Part shown: positions 35,873-48,035 of the stretch, piece after piece
Layout of the letters: each line of letters starts with the position of its first letter
Position numbering within the stretch: position 1 is the stretch's first letter
Source: Trema orientale
Taxonomy: Eukaryota > Streptophyta > Magnoliopsida > Rosales > Cannabaceae
Length of the DNA: 64,000 nt
Reading direction: 5' to 3'
NCBI GenBank assembly: GCA_002914845.1
Contig: JXTC01000319.1
Span: forward strand, 235,464-299,463
The notes under the pieces: model-generated
Seen by the model: only the letters and a program-made list of their open reading frames with translations
Database searches by the model: none
Told to the model about the DNA's origin: nothing
Position numbers and translations under genes: made by a program

Positions 35873-36664
35873 TTACGAGTTGGTGAGAATCTTCTTGATT
35901 TCTTCAAAAGCACGGTCATGCTCAGGACCCCATTTGTACTCTGTATCTTTCTTGGTTAATTGATGAAGAGGCTTAATAATACTGGCTAGAGCTGGAATAA
36001 ATCTCCTGAGATAGGAAATTTTTCCATTGAATCCTCTCAATTGTTTGAGATCTTGAGGTGGCTTGATCTCCATTATTGCCTTTGCTTTATCTTCATCAAT
36101 CTTGATTCTATCTATGTGGACCACGAATCCAAGAAACTTGCCTTCTGTAACTCTGAAAGCGCATTTCAAGGGATTCATCTTGAGATCATATTTCCTGTAT
36201 CTTTCAAATATTTTTCTCAAGTGATCCAAGTGTGATTCTTTTCTTTTGGATTTCACCACCAAATCATCGACGTAATCTTCCATATAATCATAAATCATAT
36301 CATAAAAAATTACTGTCATTGTCCGTTGATAAGTGGCTCCTGCATTCTTCAATCCAAACGGCATTATAGTATAGTAGAAATTGCCAAGTGGAGTTCTGAA
36401 AGTAGTCTTTTTGGCATTTTCTGGATCCATCTTGATTTGATTATAGCCACTGAATCCATCCATGAATGAGAACATTTCATGATTGGCCATTGCATCGACA
36501 AGCATATCTAGATTTGGTAGTGAAAAATCGTCTTTTGGCCATGCTTTGTTTAGATCTCTGAAATCTACACAAATTCTGATTTGCCCATTCTTCTTTCTTA
36601 CTAGTACTATGTTTGCCAACCATGTTACATGTATGCATGGTTTTATGAACCCAGCTTCTAACAA
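35873..36664 (-). pseudogene. Ty3/gypsy reverse transcriptase, decayed
   Basis: A 263-codon frame containing WLANIVLVRKKNGQIRICVDF, DFSLPNLDMLVDAM, FSFMDGFSGYNQI, TTFRTPLGNFYYTIMPFGLK, the active-site MEDYVDDLVVKS, KCAFRVTEGKFLGFVV and LRGFNGKISYLRRFI. These are the ordered RT motifs of plant gypsy elements. The upstream part (36665-37320) still shows HDVFVWTYKDMPGL and VYLTQN-type linker sequence but is broken by stops. Confidence 0.9.
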
Positions 36665-37320
36665 TTTTTCTATCTCCTTTTTGATTTGCAGCTAAATTTG
36701 ATTGCTGAAATTCCTCACGGTCTGCTTAACTTGCTTAAAAGTGGGATTTACAGTAAGCTTATGTGTAATTAACTTACTGCTTAATCCTGGCATGTCTTTA
36801 TAGGTCCATACAAAAACGTCGTGCTATTCTTTCAGCAATTTTATTAGAGCTGCTTCAAAATCTGGCTCTAATTTGGCAGACATAAATGTTGACTTTTCTT
36901 CTCCATCTTCTGCCAAATTTATTTTCTTGAGCCCTTCTTGAGGATTCTTGGGCTCGTCTTGTAATTTTTCTGGAGCGAGTGGAATGGCTTCTACTCGTTC
37001 TGAATTCTGTGTAAGATAAACTTTTTTAAAACTCGTGAGGTCATCACTGGCCTCGCCACAACTTCATAATTGATAAGCGATTCTCCCGTTGGGTAGAGTA
37101 ATTCGCTGAAGAGAAGATTCTTTTAAGTCTACTAAATCAATCTCCATCATGTTGTTTGAGGATGACCCAATTGCATCGACAGTTGCATGCAACGATACTC
37201 CTTGTGGCTTTGTCTCGTTTGGCCAATCAAAAATATCATTAAAGAATGTAGTATCTGCCCAAAAAACTTCTTGTTGAGCAAACGGAGCCTTTGTTGCGGG
37301 CACTAGGATTTCTCTTTTAC
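36665..37320 (-). pseudogene. Pre-RT linker of the Tat-type element, 5' truncated
   Basis: Contains an open 79-codon frame at 37303-37064 (NGRIAYQL at its end) and broken linker sequence. Gag, protease and a 5' LTR are not recognisable upstream, so the element is truncated near 37330. Confidence 0.55.
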
Positions 37321-37329
37321 CTCTTATCG

Positions 37330-38651
37330 CTTTTAGACACTGATGTAACGTAGGGATCTTATTTTGGTAACTTATATATTATGTTTAGAATTCAATTCTC
37401 ATAAATTTTCTTAATTAAATAAAAATATAATTACCAGAAATAATTTATACGTAAAATTCCATATACAAAAGATATCATTCCAAGTAGAAATGAATTAGAC
37501 GAAATAAAATAAAGAGCGATCCTAGGAATGTAGAAAAAGAATACAAAAAATATTAATATTATGAAAATATTTTCAAAAAAAATTTGAATTTCTAATTAAA
37601 GTCATAACTTATTTTAATCAACAGTAAATTCAATATTAGATTTGAACACTATAATAAAAAATAAAATGTTTAAATAACAATAACTAAGTCAATTATAAAT
37701 AGGTTCGACCACAAGATGTTTTAGAAAAAATTTAGATATTATTCTTTAGTTGCATACAACATTAATAAATTTACATATATTTCAAAAACTTGAGAAGTTA
37801 TATATAATTTAATTCTTCCTTAGACTTATACATTATTTAAAAACAAAATCTAAATATGGATTATATTATAATAAAAAATAAAATATGTATAAATTCAGTG
37901 GGTAAAATATAAAATTATGAACGTATAAAAGAAAATTAAGACTACAATTAATAAGAGAAAATAGCAAAGAAAAATATATTTATGTATCTAATCAGCTAAA
38001 AAAATATATTCAAAAAAATATAACAATTATTTAAAAAAATATATATATATATAATATATAACTAAAATTCATAACCAAAAAACGAAATTATTAGTATACA
38101 TAATAAAAAGGAAATACAAAACTAGTAGAAACAATTATAGAAAAATACTTCTTTTAAAAACTTAAATGATAAAAAAAATACCAACCTATTTCAATGTAAA
38201 AATATTTTATAATATTTTAAACAATACTTTATTACATTATTATAAAGACTTCACACCTATTATAAATAATACAATAAATATTTTATATTCAATTATCTAT
38301 GTAACTCGTTGTTATTCTAAATACAAGAAAATATAATAACCATAAGATAAGTAATATCAATAATACAAGGAAGGAGCCAGAACAAAATCAATAACTATAA
38401 AAGGAAAACATAAAATTACAAAAGAGAAGTTGAAAATCTATTTGTATTGGATTTATAATGGAGTACTATCGCTATATAGTTTAATTATGATAAAAACATT
38501 AAGTATTAATTAATAAAAAATTAATCCATAAATTAGTAAATTATTAATTATCGAAATATTTCTTATTTTCCTAATTTTCTTATTTAATAAAACTAGTAAT
38601 TTAATGTACATATTTAAATAACTAAGATTCATTTTACTTATATAACCTAGT
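37330..38651. other. Very AT-rich, gene-free block
   Basis: Nothing recognisable; nearly all A and T with short direct repeats. Lies between the truncated Tat element and the SINE at 38670. Confidence 0.4.
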
Positions 38652-38669
38652 AAAATCATGAATATACTT

Positions 38670-38863
38670 TTTTTTTAAGTGGCGCTTAACTAATGACCTT
38701 CACTTATTACAAATTAAAGGAAAATACCTACTACTACTCAATCTCCACCCCACCCCACCCCATTAGGGATAATAGGCTTTTGCACCTACCCCGGTGTGAC
38801 TCGAACTAGGACCGACATCCTAGATAGTAAGTGCTTTTACTACTTGAGCCAACCCACTTCGTC
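38670..38863 (-). mobile_element. tRNA-derived SINE, copy B, with 18-bp target duplication
   Basis: Minus strand: GTTGGCTCAAGTAGTAAAAG (box A region), CCTAGTTCGAGTC (box B), body ending GGTCATTAGTTAAGCGCCAC, A tail. Exact 18-bp target duplication AAAATCATGAATATACTT at 38652-38669 and 38864-38881. Contains a CCCCA microsatellite. Shares its 3' part with the copy at 21617-21787. Confidence 0.93.
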
Positions 38864-38881
38864 AAAATCATGAATATACTT

Positions 38882-39286
38882 AGTTATCAACATATATACA
38901 ATATAAAAAAAGCAAACAACATTTGACCCATATTTTAAGGCATCCTCATCATAAAATAATATGTATTTAATATTAACATAATATTAATATATATTTAAGT
39001 ACTCATATTAACATATTATTAATATATTATTAATATCTTTTAAATTTAACATATTTATTAATTTAGCTCATTGGGCAAGTCGATCGGCAAAGAATATTAT
39101 TTATCGTGATTATTAAATTATGGCGTATTAATTTATCAGGGTTACTTACCAATTGTTGTTGTATAAGACACCAAGCTATCCCATTTATTATAATTGTTAG
39201 CACAAAAAGGACTAACACTTGGGTAGTGAATTTATTAAATGCTTACTCACAAAATACTAAAATAGGGAAAGGAGAAAAACCAAAAC
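38882..39286. other. Remaining intron sequence of neprosin gene A, no feature
   Basis: AT-rich; the ATTAATATATT words near 38970-39030 are repetitive. The expected exons 3-5 of neprosin are not here. Confidence 0.4.
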
Positions 39287-39748
39287 CTGAATTTTGTGAT
39301 TTTTTAGAAGCGGGTGGTTGAGCGCTGGCTGCTTGTTGAAATCAACACAATCAAATATGTCTCCCTCCTTAGTCTTCACACAATTATATAAAATTGTTAG
39401 TAATTACTCATGAATTGAATTAAATCCACGTAGCAACCTAACTCGAACAAAAATACAGTATAAAATTGAAATGAATTTTCAATTGGTCTTATATTTCTTT
39501 TATTATATTGGTATTGATTCACATAGAAACATACTAAATTATAAATTGAATGGTGACCAATACGAAATAAAGGAAAATTTTGAAATATATTCTTATATAT
39601 CATGTACCTGAATTGTCTTAATTGATGATATATTTAGAAGGTTTACTTTTCTTTCTGACATATGTTCTTCTTGAGAAATACTCATCGTCATTTCCGCAAA
39701 GTTCGAACAAGTAAAAAGAAACAAATAACATATTGTAAATTGAAACAT
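39287..39748 (-). pseudogene. Neprosin-domain gene A, 5' part (exons 1-2)
   Basis: Exon 1 is 39748-39608 (47 codons; MFQFTICYLFLFTCS signal-like start, ends SSIKTIQ) and exon 2 is 39373-39287 (29 codons; IFDCVDFNKQPALNHPLL, ends NHKIQ). Both match exons 1 and 2 of the intact gene in length, phase and sequence; the second is the conserved neprosin propeptide motif. An in-frame ATG at 39787 would lengthen the N-terminus but weaken the signal peptide. The upstream TATAAATAG of the intact paralogue appears as AGTAAATAG here. These exons belong with 28719-30007; 9.3 kb of insertion separates them. Confidence 0.8.
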
Positions 39749-42405
39749 ATGACTCTGAAATGCATGATATATAAGATGTATTAGCATTGGATACTATTGT
39801 AAAAGGAGACATTATACTTCACCTATACAATTGGCAATCATATTTCTACTTTACATTACTCTATTTACTAGAATTTCCAACAAAACGCTGTTTAGGGAAG
39901 AAATTGAGGCAAATTATTATTTTTTTCTCTTTAATTTGTGTTGATTATTAACTTAATTGATGACAATCCTTTTTTAACTTTTGTCTCATAACTTTGGGAA
40001 GAGTTATAAAATGAACAAAAACCTTATTTAACCTTTTCAACGTTTGAGAAATTAGATAAGAGATATTTAAGAAATAATTATATTTTAAAATATCTAAATT
40101 TGCTTTGATAAATATTTTAAATGCTAAATTCCTATTAGTAAAATTTGGGGAACTATTGAGTTTAAGCACTTCGATATATGTGTAAATAACGCTTTTAGAA
40201 AATTTTTCTCTCTCTTAATATAAAAGTGCATTCCGGTCTCCCTTAAAAAAAAAAAAAAAAGAATATAAAAATGCATTTAATCTAATACATTAATAATACA
40301 ACACGTTAAGAGTGGTAAGAAAGAAGAATATAGTTTGTGAATCAATGATTTCCAGACAGTTCCATGATTTTAATCTAGTGGGCCATAATGAAAACAAAAT
40401 TTTAAAATAAAATTTTATTGAATATCGATCAAAATATTACAGTTGTCTATAACATAATAATGCTATAGAAGCCTATTATATATTTCTTTCGATAGGGAGA
40501 AAATTGACATATAGAACAAGATGAGAAGAGAGATAAAATAGAAAGATCATATAGAGAAAGAGAGAATTTAGATAAAGAAGGTAGAAAAGCAAGAGGATAG
40601 ACGAAGAACAAGAAAAATTTAGAGAGATAGTCTGAATACTTAATAATTTTCATTTAATAATTCATCGTACAAATATATATCATGAACATAGCAAGCGTAT
40701 TTATAGATTGAGATATACGAATGAGGATAGTTTACCGTAGGTATTTTCGCTGCTACATTGTAGTACGCACGCCATTATTCAAAGGTACCGAGAAAAAGGC
40801 CAGGTTAATAAGAAAATTTCTTATGAAGTCATTCCAAAATATCACACGATATTCGGAAAAATTATCGGGCTTACAAATGTGGTTTCGACAACTTTCGGTG
40901 ATGCCTGAAATATTTGTTTCGATATGTGATTTTATCTTGTTAGCGATTTTATTTATGATGCCTGATTTAGAAGTCACCTTTTTCTTTTCCTGAGCAGTAT
41001 CTCTCAACAATATTGATGGTCTTTCGATTGATTTTGACGATATATAGGAACATTCCATGAATGGAAAAGGAGTGCTTCAAATCAGGAGTAATAACTAGTG
41101 ATAGGGAAAAGATCGGGGGAAGGACAAAGGAAAGAGTGATGCATATATTAAATCAATAGATTCATCATGGAAGTAGAGAAGAAAAGTGGCACACGACGCG
41201 GGCATATTATTTCACCTCTAAAACTTGCTTGCTCTGTATGGAGTCCCTGTGGTTCCTCGAGCGCCAGTCTGGAGACCTTCAACTTGGGTGGTATAGGCCA
41301 TCTAATAACTCAAATATAAGATAAATCCTAACAATGATCCTAAATTAAAATAATAATAATAATAATGATAATCCTAATCATTTAATAGCTATCCCGCATC
41401 ATTTCCACTGGATTCGAAAACTCGATTTCAGCGAGTTCAAACTTAATCGTAAAAAAGCAATGAAAAGTGTAGAAGCATCGTACGTCATGCAAAAGTCCTG
41501 ATTTTAGCACGATGTAGCAGCCTGATTCTTAGTTTTTGTTTCCACTTTTTCGACACCCAGAAAAATTGTAAACACAAGGCTCTTTGGAATACCTGAGGGA
41601 GTGAACAAATCGTCCTTAGTGAAAAGAGTTCAATAAGTATTTAGGTGACAACTCACACAAACATGGATCATAAGAGGCAGGAGGAGCTTATAAAATTTTA
41701 TTTCTACCGTTTTGATATGCAATGCAAGGTTCATGACTACATTTTGAAGTCCACAAGATGGTAGGAAACAATGGATTCGGCTGCCAGATGATGAGAAGTT
41801 TTGTCGACAATAAACTCAACAATATCTTTCTTAACATGGGTCTTACTAAATTGTGGATCGAGCCTACACTGTCCTCAAGCATATTACAGACAGATGTTAG
41901 GAATGTATGCTCTCTAAAGCATATTCCATCATGTGATAAACATTTTATAGAATTAATAAAGTTTGTTAGATATTTTCATTATATCTTTTGCATATGTATG
42001 ATTGAATAAAGTCTATTTAATTACATAATATGTATCTTTGTGATCATGAAGTGGATTCATAGAAGATATCAATACAAGTTATTTTGTAATTAAATGAAAT
42101 TGTTCATAATTAATAGAATAAAATTGGGCTCTTTATTTTAATTATTGTAAAGTCATTGAATAATTTGTTTTAATTACGTATGGATTTGCTAATGTAGTTA
42201 GACTACATTGAACGGATCAATTATGAGATTTAATAGACCTCAAATGATTGTCAGACTTATTAAATCTCATTTGGCATTAATAATACTTTATTCTCAATCC
42301 TAAGTAAATTATAAGTTCATGTTTATTTATACGGTAACATTTGAATTACTAATTGGTGCAACTCTAATTGAGGGGTTAATATTCTTAGTAACTTGGTGGG
42401 AGGTA
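39749..42405. other. Repeat-derived intergenic DNA, possible decayed LTR at about 40440-41340
   Basis: A minus-strand TCTATAAATACGC TATA-like word (about 40700-40712) followed by a purine-rich leader on the plus strand resembles an LTR promoter, but no ends or target duplication could be fixed. The rest holds no credible gene. Confidence 0.3.
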
Positions 42406-42410
42406 TTTAT

Positions 42411-43870
42411 TGTTAGGGTTTATGCCCTAAAAGCATGTATATTTTGGATATTTGCTGAATTAATAAAATGACATTTTTCTATTTGAATTTGTACATAATT
42501 GGTATGTCTTTAAATATCAGAAAATCTCTAGTTTATTTATGTAACCACAAATTTAGTATATAAGTGTTATATACACGAGGATTAAATTTATGGATAATAA
42601 ACTAAATATAGTCCATAATAATTAATTAAAGTTTGGGATCTTTAATTAAATATTATTAGTACGGTCCATTAACATTGAGAATGTAATAGTCTTATCCGGA
42701 CTATTGATGTGTTGACATCACAATGGAGGTACTTTATATAATTCGATTATATAGGACTGGACCAGACATGATTTGAATTTCACATAAATTCCGTTAACTG
42801 TTGAAAGTTCAAATAATGTCACTAGATAATCATATGTAGATCAATCTTAATCCTGAGTAGTTATAGACTCCTATTTATAACATTATGTTCTTTGACATAC
42901 TTGTTAAAAGTTTATTTTTTTTAAACAGACTGAAATACTTGTATCTTGGGAGCATGATGAGATGAGTAGCTGGGAATGTAACTTACAGATATGGAATCCA
43001 TTCCTTCTATTAGGAAGCTAGAAAGATGATTCCCTTNNNNNNNNNNNNNNNNNNNNNNNNNNNNNNNNNNNNNNNNNNNNNNNNNNNNNNNNNNNNNNNN
43101 NNNNNNNNNNNNNNNNNNNNNNNNNNNNNNNNNNNNNNNNNNNNNNNNNNNNNNNNNNNNNNNNNNNNNNNNNNNNNNNNNNNNNNNNNNNNNNNNNNNN
43201 NNNNNNNNNNNNNNNNNNNNNNNNNNNNNNNNNNNNNNNNNNNNNNNNNNNNNNNNNNNNNNNNNNNNNNNNNNNNNNNNNNNNNNNNNNNNNNNNNNNN
43301 NNNNNNNNNNNNNNNNNNNNNNNNNNNNNNNNNNNNNNNNNNNNNNNNNNNNNNNNNNNNNNNNNNNNGTATAGTTTAAAAGAAAAAAACATTTTCGTAT
43401 ATATATATATGATTAGTTAATTTATTTATTAAATAGTTTAATAAATATATATATATACATAAAGGAAACCCTAGAAAAAAAAAAGAGATATACTACGTAT
43501 TATTTTCTACAGAGCCTCCATAAACTAGAGAGAAAAAGAAGAGTGTCTTCCTATTCTCTATAGAACAAACTCTTGCAATCTCATGTGTTGAGAAAATTGC
43601 AAGTGCCTAAAGTGTGAGTTTTAAGAAATTATACGCAACGCCCACACGTTCATCCAGTTGTGCTTGAGGTTTGGATTGGAAGATCGTAGTTTAGAAAACA
43701 GTAAAGCTAGGATCTGCTGATAGGCTACAAGAGGTATTAAATCTATTCTCTTTGTGTGTTCCTATTCGCTATGAATTAATACTATACACTCATACAGTCA
43801 ATTGTTTTGAGAAAATTTTTGATTATTTCTGGGCCAATCTTCCGCTGCGAAAATCGTTTTTAATCCAACA
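42411..43870 (+). mobile_element. Solo LTR of a retrotransposon with 5-bp target duplication
   Basis: Starts TGTTAGGGTTTATGCCCTAA and ends CTTCCGCTGCGAAAATCG..AATCCAACA, so it has TG..CA borders. Target duplication TTTAT at 42406-42410 and 43871-43875. No gag or pol is present, so one LTR remains after LTR-LTR recombination. The CCGCTGCG-type 3' end is common in plant Ty1/copia LTRs, so copia is the likelier source. The assembly gap 43037-43368 lies inside it, so the real length is unknown. Confidence 0.88.
43037..43368. other. Assembly gap (332 N) inside the solo LTR
   Basis: Run of N. A retained internal region between two LTRs cannot be strictly excluded if the gap size is not real. Confidence 0.95.
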
Positions 43871-43875
43871 TTTAT

Positions 43876-45660
43876 TGACAATGATATTTATAGATTGATA
43901 ATATAGAATTTACATACATATCTCTTGATGGGTTTTTGGTACTTGATCATAGAATTCTCTAGCCAGAGTGTATCAACATATCTAATTAATATGATGAAAA
44001 TGATCATTAGAGAAAACTAGTAAGAGTCAAGAAATAAAATATAAGTAAATTAATTGGACAGTTGAGATGTCAATTTAATTATGATATGGTACAAAAGATT
44101 AAAGTATAGATATCAATATGGCATGACTTAATTATTACTAGTGTGATAATATCTATAAAAGTACCATTTAATAATGGAGTGCAATTTCAATCTTCAAGTG
44201 TATTAAATTTAGAATTTACAATTAGGCTGATTAATTTAAGGCACAATTGTGGGAGTCACTATTTTTTGAGCCTAAAAATCCTCGGGCTAGCCTGTAAATT
44301 TGGCTGTATCACTACAATTCAATTGATTGAAGGGAAATAGCAGTTGGACCTCACAAGCCCAAGACTGCACAAGCCTAGCCCAATAATTAGGCATAGGCAT
44401 ATGGCACTCTGCCGTGAGGCACAGTGCCAAGCGTATTATGCAGACCCATTAAATAAGATTTGCAATTTAATTACAAGATGGATTATTTGAATTTTAGAAA
44501 TTCTAAATTATTGTAATAATTAATTTGGAATAAAATTCAAATAGATAGTTTATTAGTAAAAATTTGTATGTATTATTTTGTGTTAGCCAATTTGATTTGG
44601 CAACTGTCAAGATAATAGAAATAAATATCTTTTATTTAATATCTTGATTTGTAAGAGATGAGAACGAGGTTTTGTACGAGTATGAAGTACTATAATTCTC
44701 AGATTGACTGAGAGTTTTAGTCGAAAGAGAGAGAGGTTCTGTGCGAGAGAGAGATTTAGATCAATTAAAGGTGATGGACATAGTTTTTCTCTTAGTATTT
44801 TTATGAGTAGTTTCGTCTACGTGCATATTTTTTCAGAGAGTTTTTAAACTGAGCATATATACTAAAATATGCCTATTTTCGTGCATATTTCATCTAATTT
44901 CTCATATATAATGATAGTATATAATTTTTTTCAATGTTTTAATTTAAATTAGCCTGTATAGAGAATTTCTGATATTTCATCTAACCTTTTCATTTTTTTT
45001 AAATGTGGGTGGATCCTTACTGCAGAATCAAAATCATAAACTAAGTCCCAAGTTTTTTTAATTACTTATTTCTTATTTTTGAGCGCGTTTGAATTTTCCC
45101 AGAAAACCCAAATATTGTTGCTCCATCAATTTCAGTTTGGAATATTGTAGACGATATGCATAATTATGAATTATGATTCTCATTCTTGAACTTGTCTATT
45201 TTTAAAATTTTGACTTACGTTCTCATTTTTTGGCCTAGAAGTTGCACTTGTTTAGACTAATAAAATTTTCCTAACTAGATATGCATTACCTACACATGTG
45301 ATAGGCAAGCATTTGATCTAGGGACTTGGAGCTGAAACCTTCTGGTGTTGGCCTATTTGATGAAGTTATTGAAGTCTTTCTTGAAGCCAGGTTTATGATA
45401 ATGATTAGATTTTGTTAAAAAATAAATAATGTCTTTATACCATGTAGAAGAATAGAAATTTAGAACTTAGGATCTTACTTGAAAATTATTACTTTCTTCT
45501 TAATGTTTAATGACAATGTGAGTTTTAATTATAATAAAAATTAGTTATTTTGGATTCGTTTCTTTCAACAAATTATTAAAATATAAATAATTTAAATAAA
45601 CTAGAATTATTTAAAATTAATTTAATTATTAAAATACAATTGAAAATTTGAAATTCAAAT
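43876..45660. other. Gene-free repeat-like DNA
   Basis: No credible protein. GGCATATGGCACTCTGCC and GTGAGGCACAGTGCC (44395-44430) and a GAGAGA-rich stretch (44720-44755) look transposon-derived but have no identifiable ends. Confidence 0.35.
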
Positions 45661-45667
45661 AAGTTAG

Positions 45668-45963
45668 AGGGAATAGCTATGACATTGTCCTAATTACTGA
45701 AGAAATAGCTATAACATTATCCTAGTTACTAAGTAATAGCTAGAACAATGTCCTTGCTACTGCTGTTGAAAATTTTAAACTATCGAAAAAGGTGGCACGA
45801 ATACTAAGGCTAGGACATTGTCCTCGCTATTAAGTAGCAGTAGCGACGGTGTAGTTACGAGAATATTTTCTGAGGACATGGTCCTCGGTATTACCAGTAG
45901 TGAGGACAGTGGTACTAATAGCAAGGATAAAAGTTCTGACTATTGACCCGTTTTCTTGTAGTG
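45668..45963 (+). mobile_element. CACTA transposon terminus with palindromic subterminal repeats
   Basis: The right end reads, on the minus strand, CACTACAAGAAAACGGGTC (45963-45945), the canonical CACTA terminal repeat. Inward are at least five diverged copies of a palindromic word based on TAGCNAGGACATTGTCCTNGC (e.g. near 45676, 45712, 45738, 45812, 45876). No matching left end or transposase is in the window, so this is a fragment or the start of a deleted element. Confidence 0.85.
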
Positions 45964-46650
45964 TATTAAGTTAATTACTAGATTCTATATTCAGCTATTA
46001 TCAAAATTACAAATTGTAGATAGCACATAAGCTAATCGTATCCCAATTTATCCTTAGTTTGTTGTTAAATAAAATGAGCTCTTTATTTATACTCTATCCC
46101 TTATACAACCTAAAACAAACCCTCTAGATTTAATATAACGGAAGAATTAAGTTAAGAAAGATAGATTGATTTAGGAAATCATCTCACAAGCTAGAACTCT
46201 TTCTTCATCATAGTTAATCAGTCAGTTATCTCAATCTAATTAATCATAATTAGCTACTTATAATCAAAATACTTAGGGATCTAGAATTTTAATTTAGCAT
46301 TCATTCTCTATCATGTTCACTTTGGTTATACATCAAACAAATCAAAAATAAAAATCATAGAGTCTGGAGTGTTTTTCTTTTATGACAGGGACCCAGCGCC
46401 AGCTTGCTAGAGCTCGGTTTCAGCTTCCTCTTTTTTCACTCTATTTTTGCCTGGTTTCAACTCTTTTAGTCCATTTTCGTCCAAAATACTTACAAAACAT
46501 AAAAACATCATTAAAAACTTAGAAATAACAAGAGAACTATGAAAGAAATGTAGAGGAATTAACATAATAAACTCAAATATGCACTCATCGTACATGATTT
46601 CAAATAAAGTAAATTAAATTAGCGTTTTTGCAGATCATTTTGGTACTAAT
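45964..46650. other. Intergenic, with a retroelement-like piece at about 46380-46590
   Basis: TTTCGTCCAAAATACTTACAA followed by AAATATGCACTCATC resembles non-coding ends of plant LTR elements. No gene. Confidence 0.35.
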
Positions 46651-46662
46651 AGTTATAATTAT

Positions 46663-46965
46663 CTTGAACAAGCACTTATGGCCAACTTAACCTCTATGAA
46701 ATTTGATGGTGCTTGTGGCATGCATGACAGGTCCTTGAGACGACAAACAATATAACAAAATAAAAAATTCAAGAAATGAGGGTTGATGATTGTATTATAC
46801 TACAATTCATTATGAATTTTTTGTCTCCTTTGTATGAACCTTTTTAGATTCATTATAACATTAGCAAGGACAAGTGAAATTTTAATGATTGCTAGTATGT
46901 TTATACGAAAAGGGACAAGACTTAAGCAACAAAGAAGCTCTAGGTACACAGGTTGATCACTTCGG
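46663..46965 (+). pseudogene. Ty1/copia gag remnant
   Basis: Plus-strand reading gives ALMANLTSMKFDGACGMHD, then after a gap LQFIMNFLSPLYEPF, a stop, and IHYNISKDK. This is the order and spacing of the copia Gag (UBN2) core, which is well known in plants. Several stops and no continuation into protease or integrase. Confidence 0.7.
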
Positions 46966-47219
46966 TGGACCTCACATCCGTATAGTTTAACATTGGACAT
47001 CTTTAGGAGGACGACGTCTACACTGATTAAATTCCCTGCCTTAATTTCCGTCTCAATGAGTTCACATACACTGCGAGCTAACCTCTCAAAGCAGACGAAA
47101 ATAAAAAATAACAGGACGAAGGCATTAAACATGGAAGACAAAATGTGTAACGAAAATTATGTTAAAATTAAATCTTATTACTGTACAGTAAATACACCAA
47201 GCAGTTAAAAAAAAGGCCT

Positions 47220-47530
47220 GAATCCTGGACTAATTATTGCAAATTAATATTGGAGTTACCAGAATCAATCCTGATATTAATTTTTTAGGATTAAATCCTT
47301 ATCTTATAAATAGAGGAAATGACTTTAGATTCAACTCGCTAAATTCACAAGGCAAAAACTCTATCTAAAGGTATTCAGACTCTATACACAGTGAAAGAAA
47401 AATGGACATAAGTTTGAATTGAGCCGAACCACTATAAAAATCCTTGTGTTCTCGTTACTTTATTTATTGATCCATATTTTTATTTGTATTATTACAAATC
47501 CTGTTGTTGGTAAGAATGACCGTCAATAAA
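47220..47530 (+). mobile_element. LTR-like fragment
   Basis: CTTATAAATAGAGGAAATGA followed by GAGCCGAACCACTATAAAAA and CTTGTGTTCTCG resembles the TATA-to-U5 part of a plant LTR. Lies downstream of the copia gag relic; ends not determined. Confidence 0.45.
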
Positions 47531-47901
47531 GAATATAAAATATACAAAATAAATCACAAAGAAATAACTTCTTATAGACAAATTATTAGAAATTGTAAAT
47601 TAAAAGAGGTTTAAGTCTTAGTCCTTTTCCTCCTAGTTGTAACCTCTTTTCGAAATCTTCGGCCAAAAAAATAAAAAAAAAAACCTCTTTTCGAAATAGC
47701 CAACTCAGAGTATGGAGTTTGAAAATGAATTGAAGACTCTCATGTGTTCTAGTTTTCTCCCTTGTGGAGGTGAGTTGTGCATGTCACCAAAATTTCGTGC
47801 ACAAATTTTTTTTCCCCTCTAGTTGGCAACAACCAAAATACTTTTCATGAATGTTTATTGTTATATATTATCTATAATTCGGTTTTTGTATAAAATTCGT
47901 T

Positions 47902-48035
47902 ATTTTACTTAGTTTGGTTGAATAAATAATTATTTTTATTAAAAATAAAAATGGCCACTTAGCAAATAATTTTACTTAGTTTGGTTGAATAAATAATCAT
48001 TTTTATTAAAAATAAAAATGGCCACTTAGCAAAAC
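47902..48035. repeat. Two-unit tandem repeat, period 67 bp
   Basis: TTTTACTTAGTTTGGTTG starts at 47903 and again at 47970, each followed by the same ATTTTTATTAAAAATA and ATGGCCACTTAGCAAA. One mismatch is seen. Recent local duplication in the 3' flank of neprosin gene B. Confidence 0.9.

Noticed and set aside
41688..42009. Overlapping frames on both strands (64 and 83 codons)
   Set aside because: No recognisable family, no splice context and overlapping antisense frames of similar length; probably chance in repeat DNA.
43018..43392. Frames of unknown residues on both strands
   Set aside because: Assembly gap inside the solo LTR.
46407..47141. Minus-strand frames of 62 and 113 codons
   Set aside because: The plus strand in this stretch reads as a copia gag remnant, which explains the sequence better.
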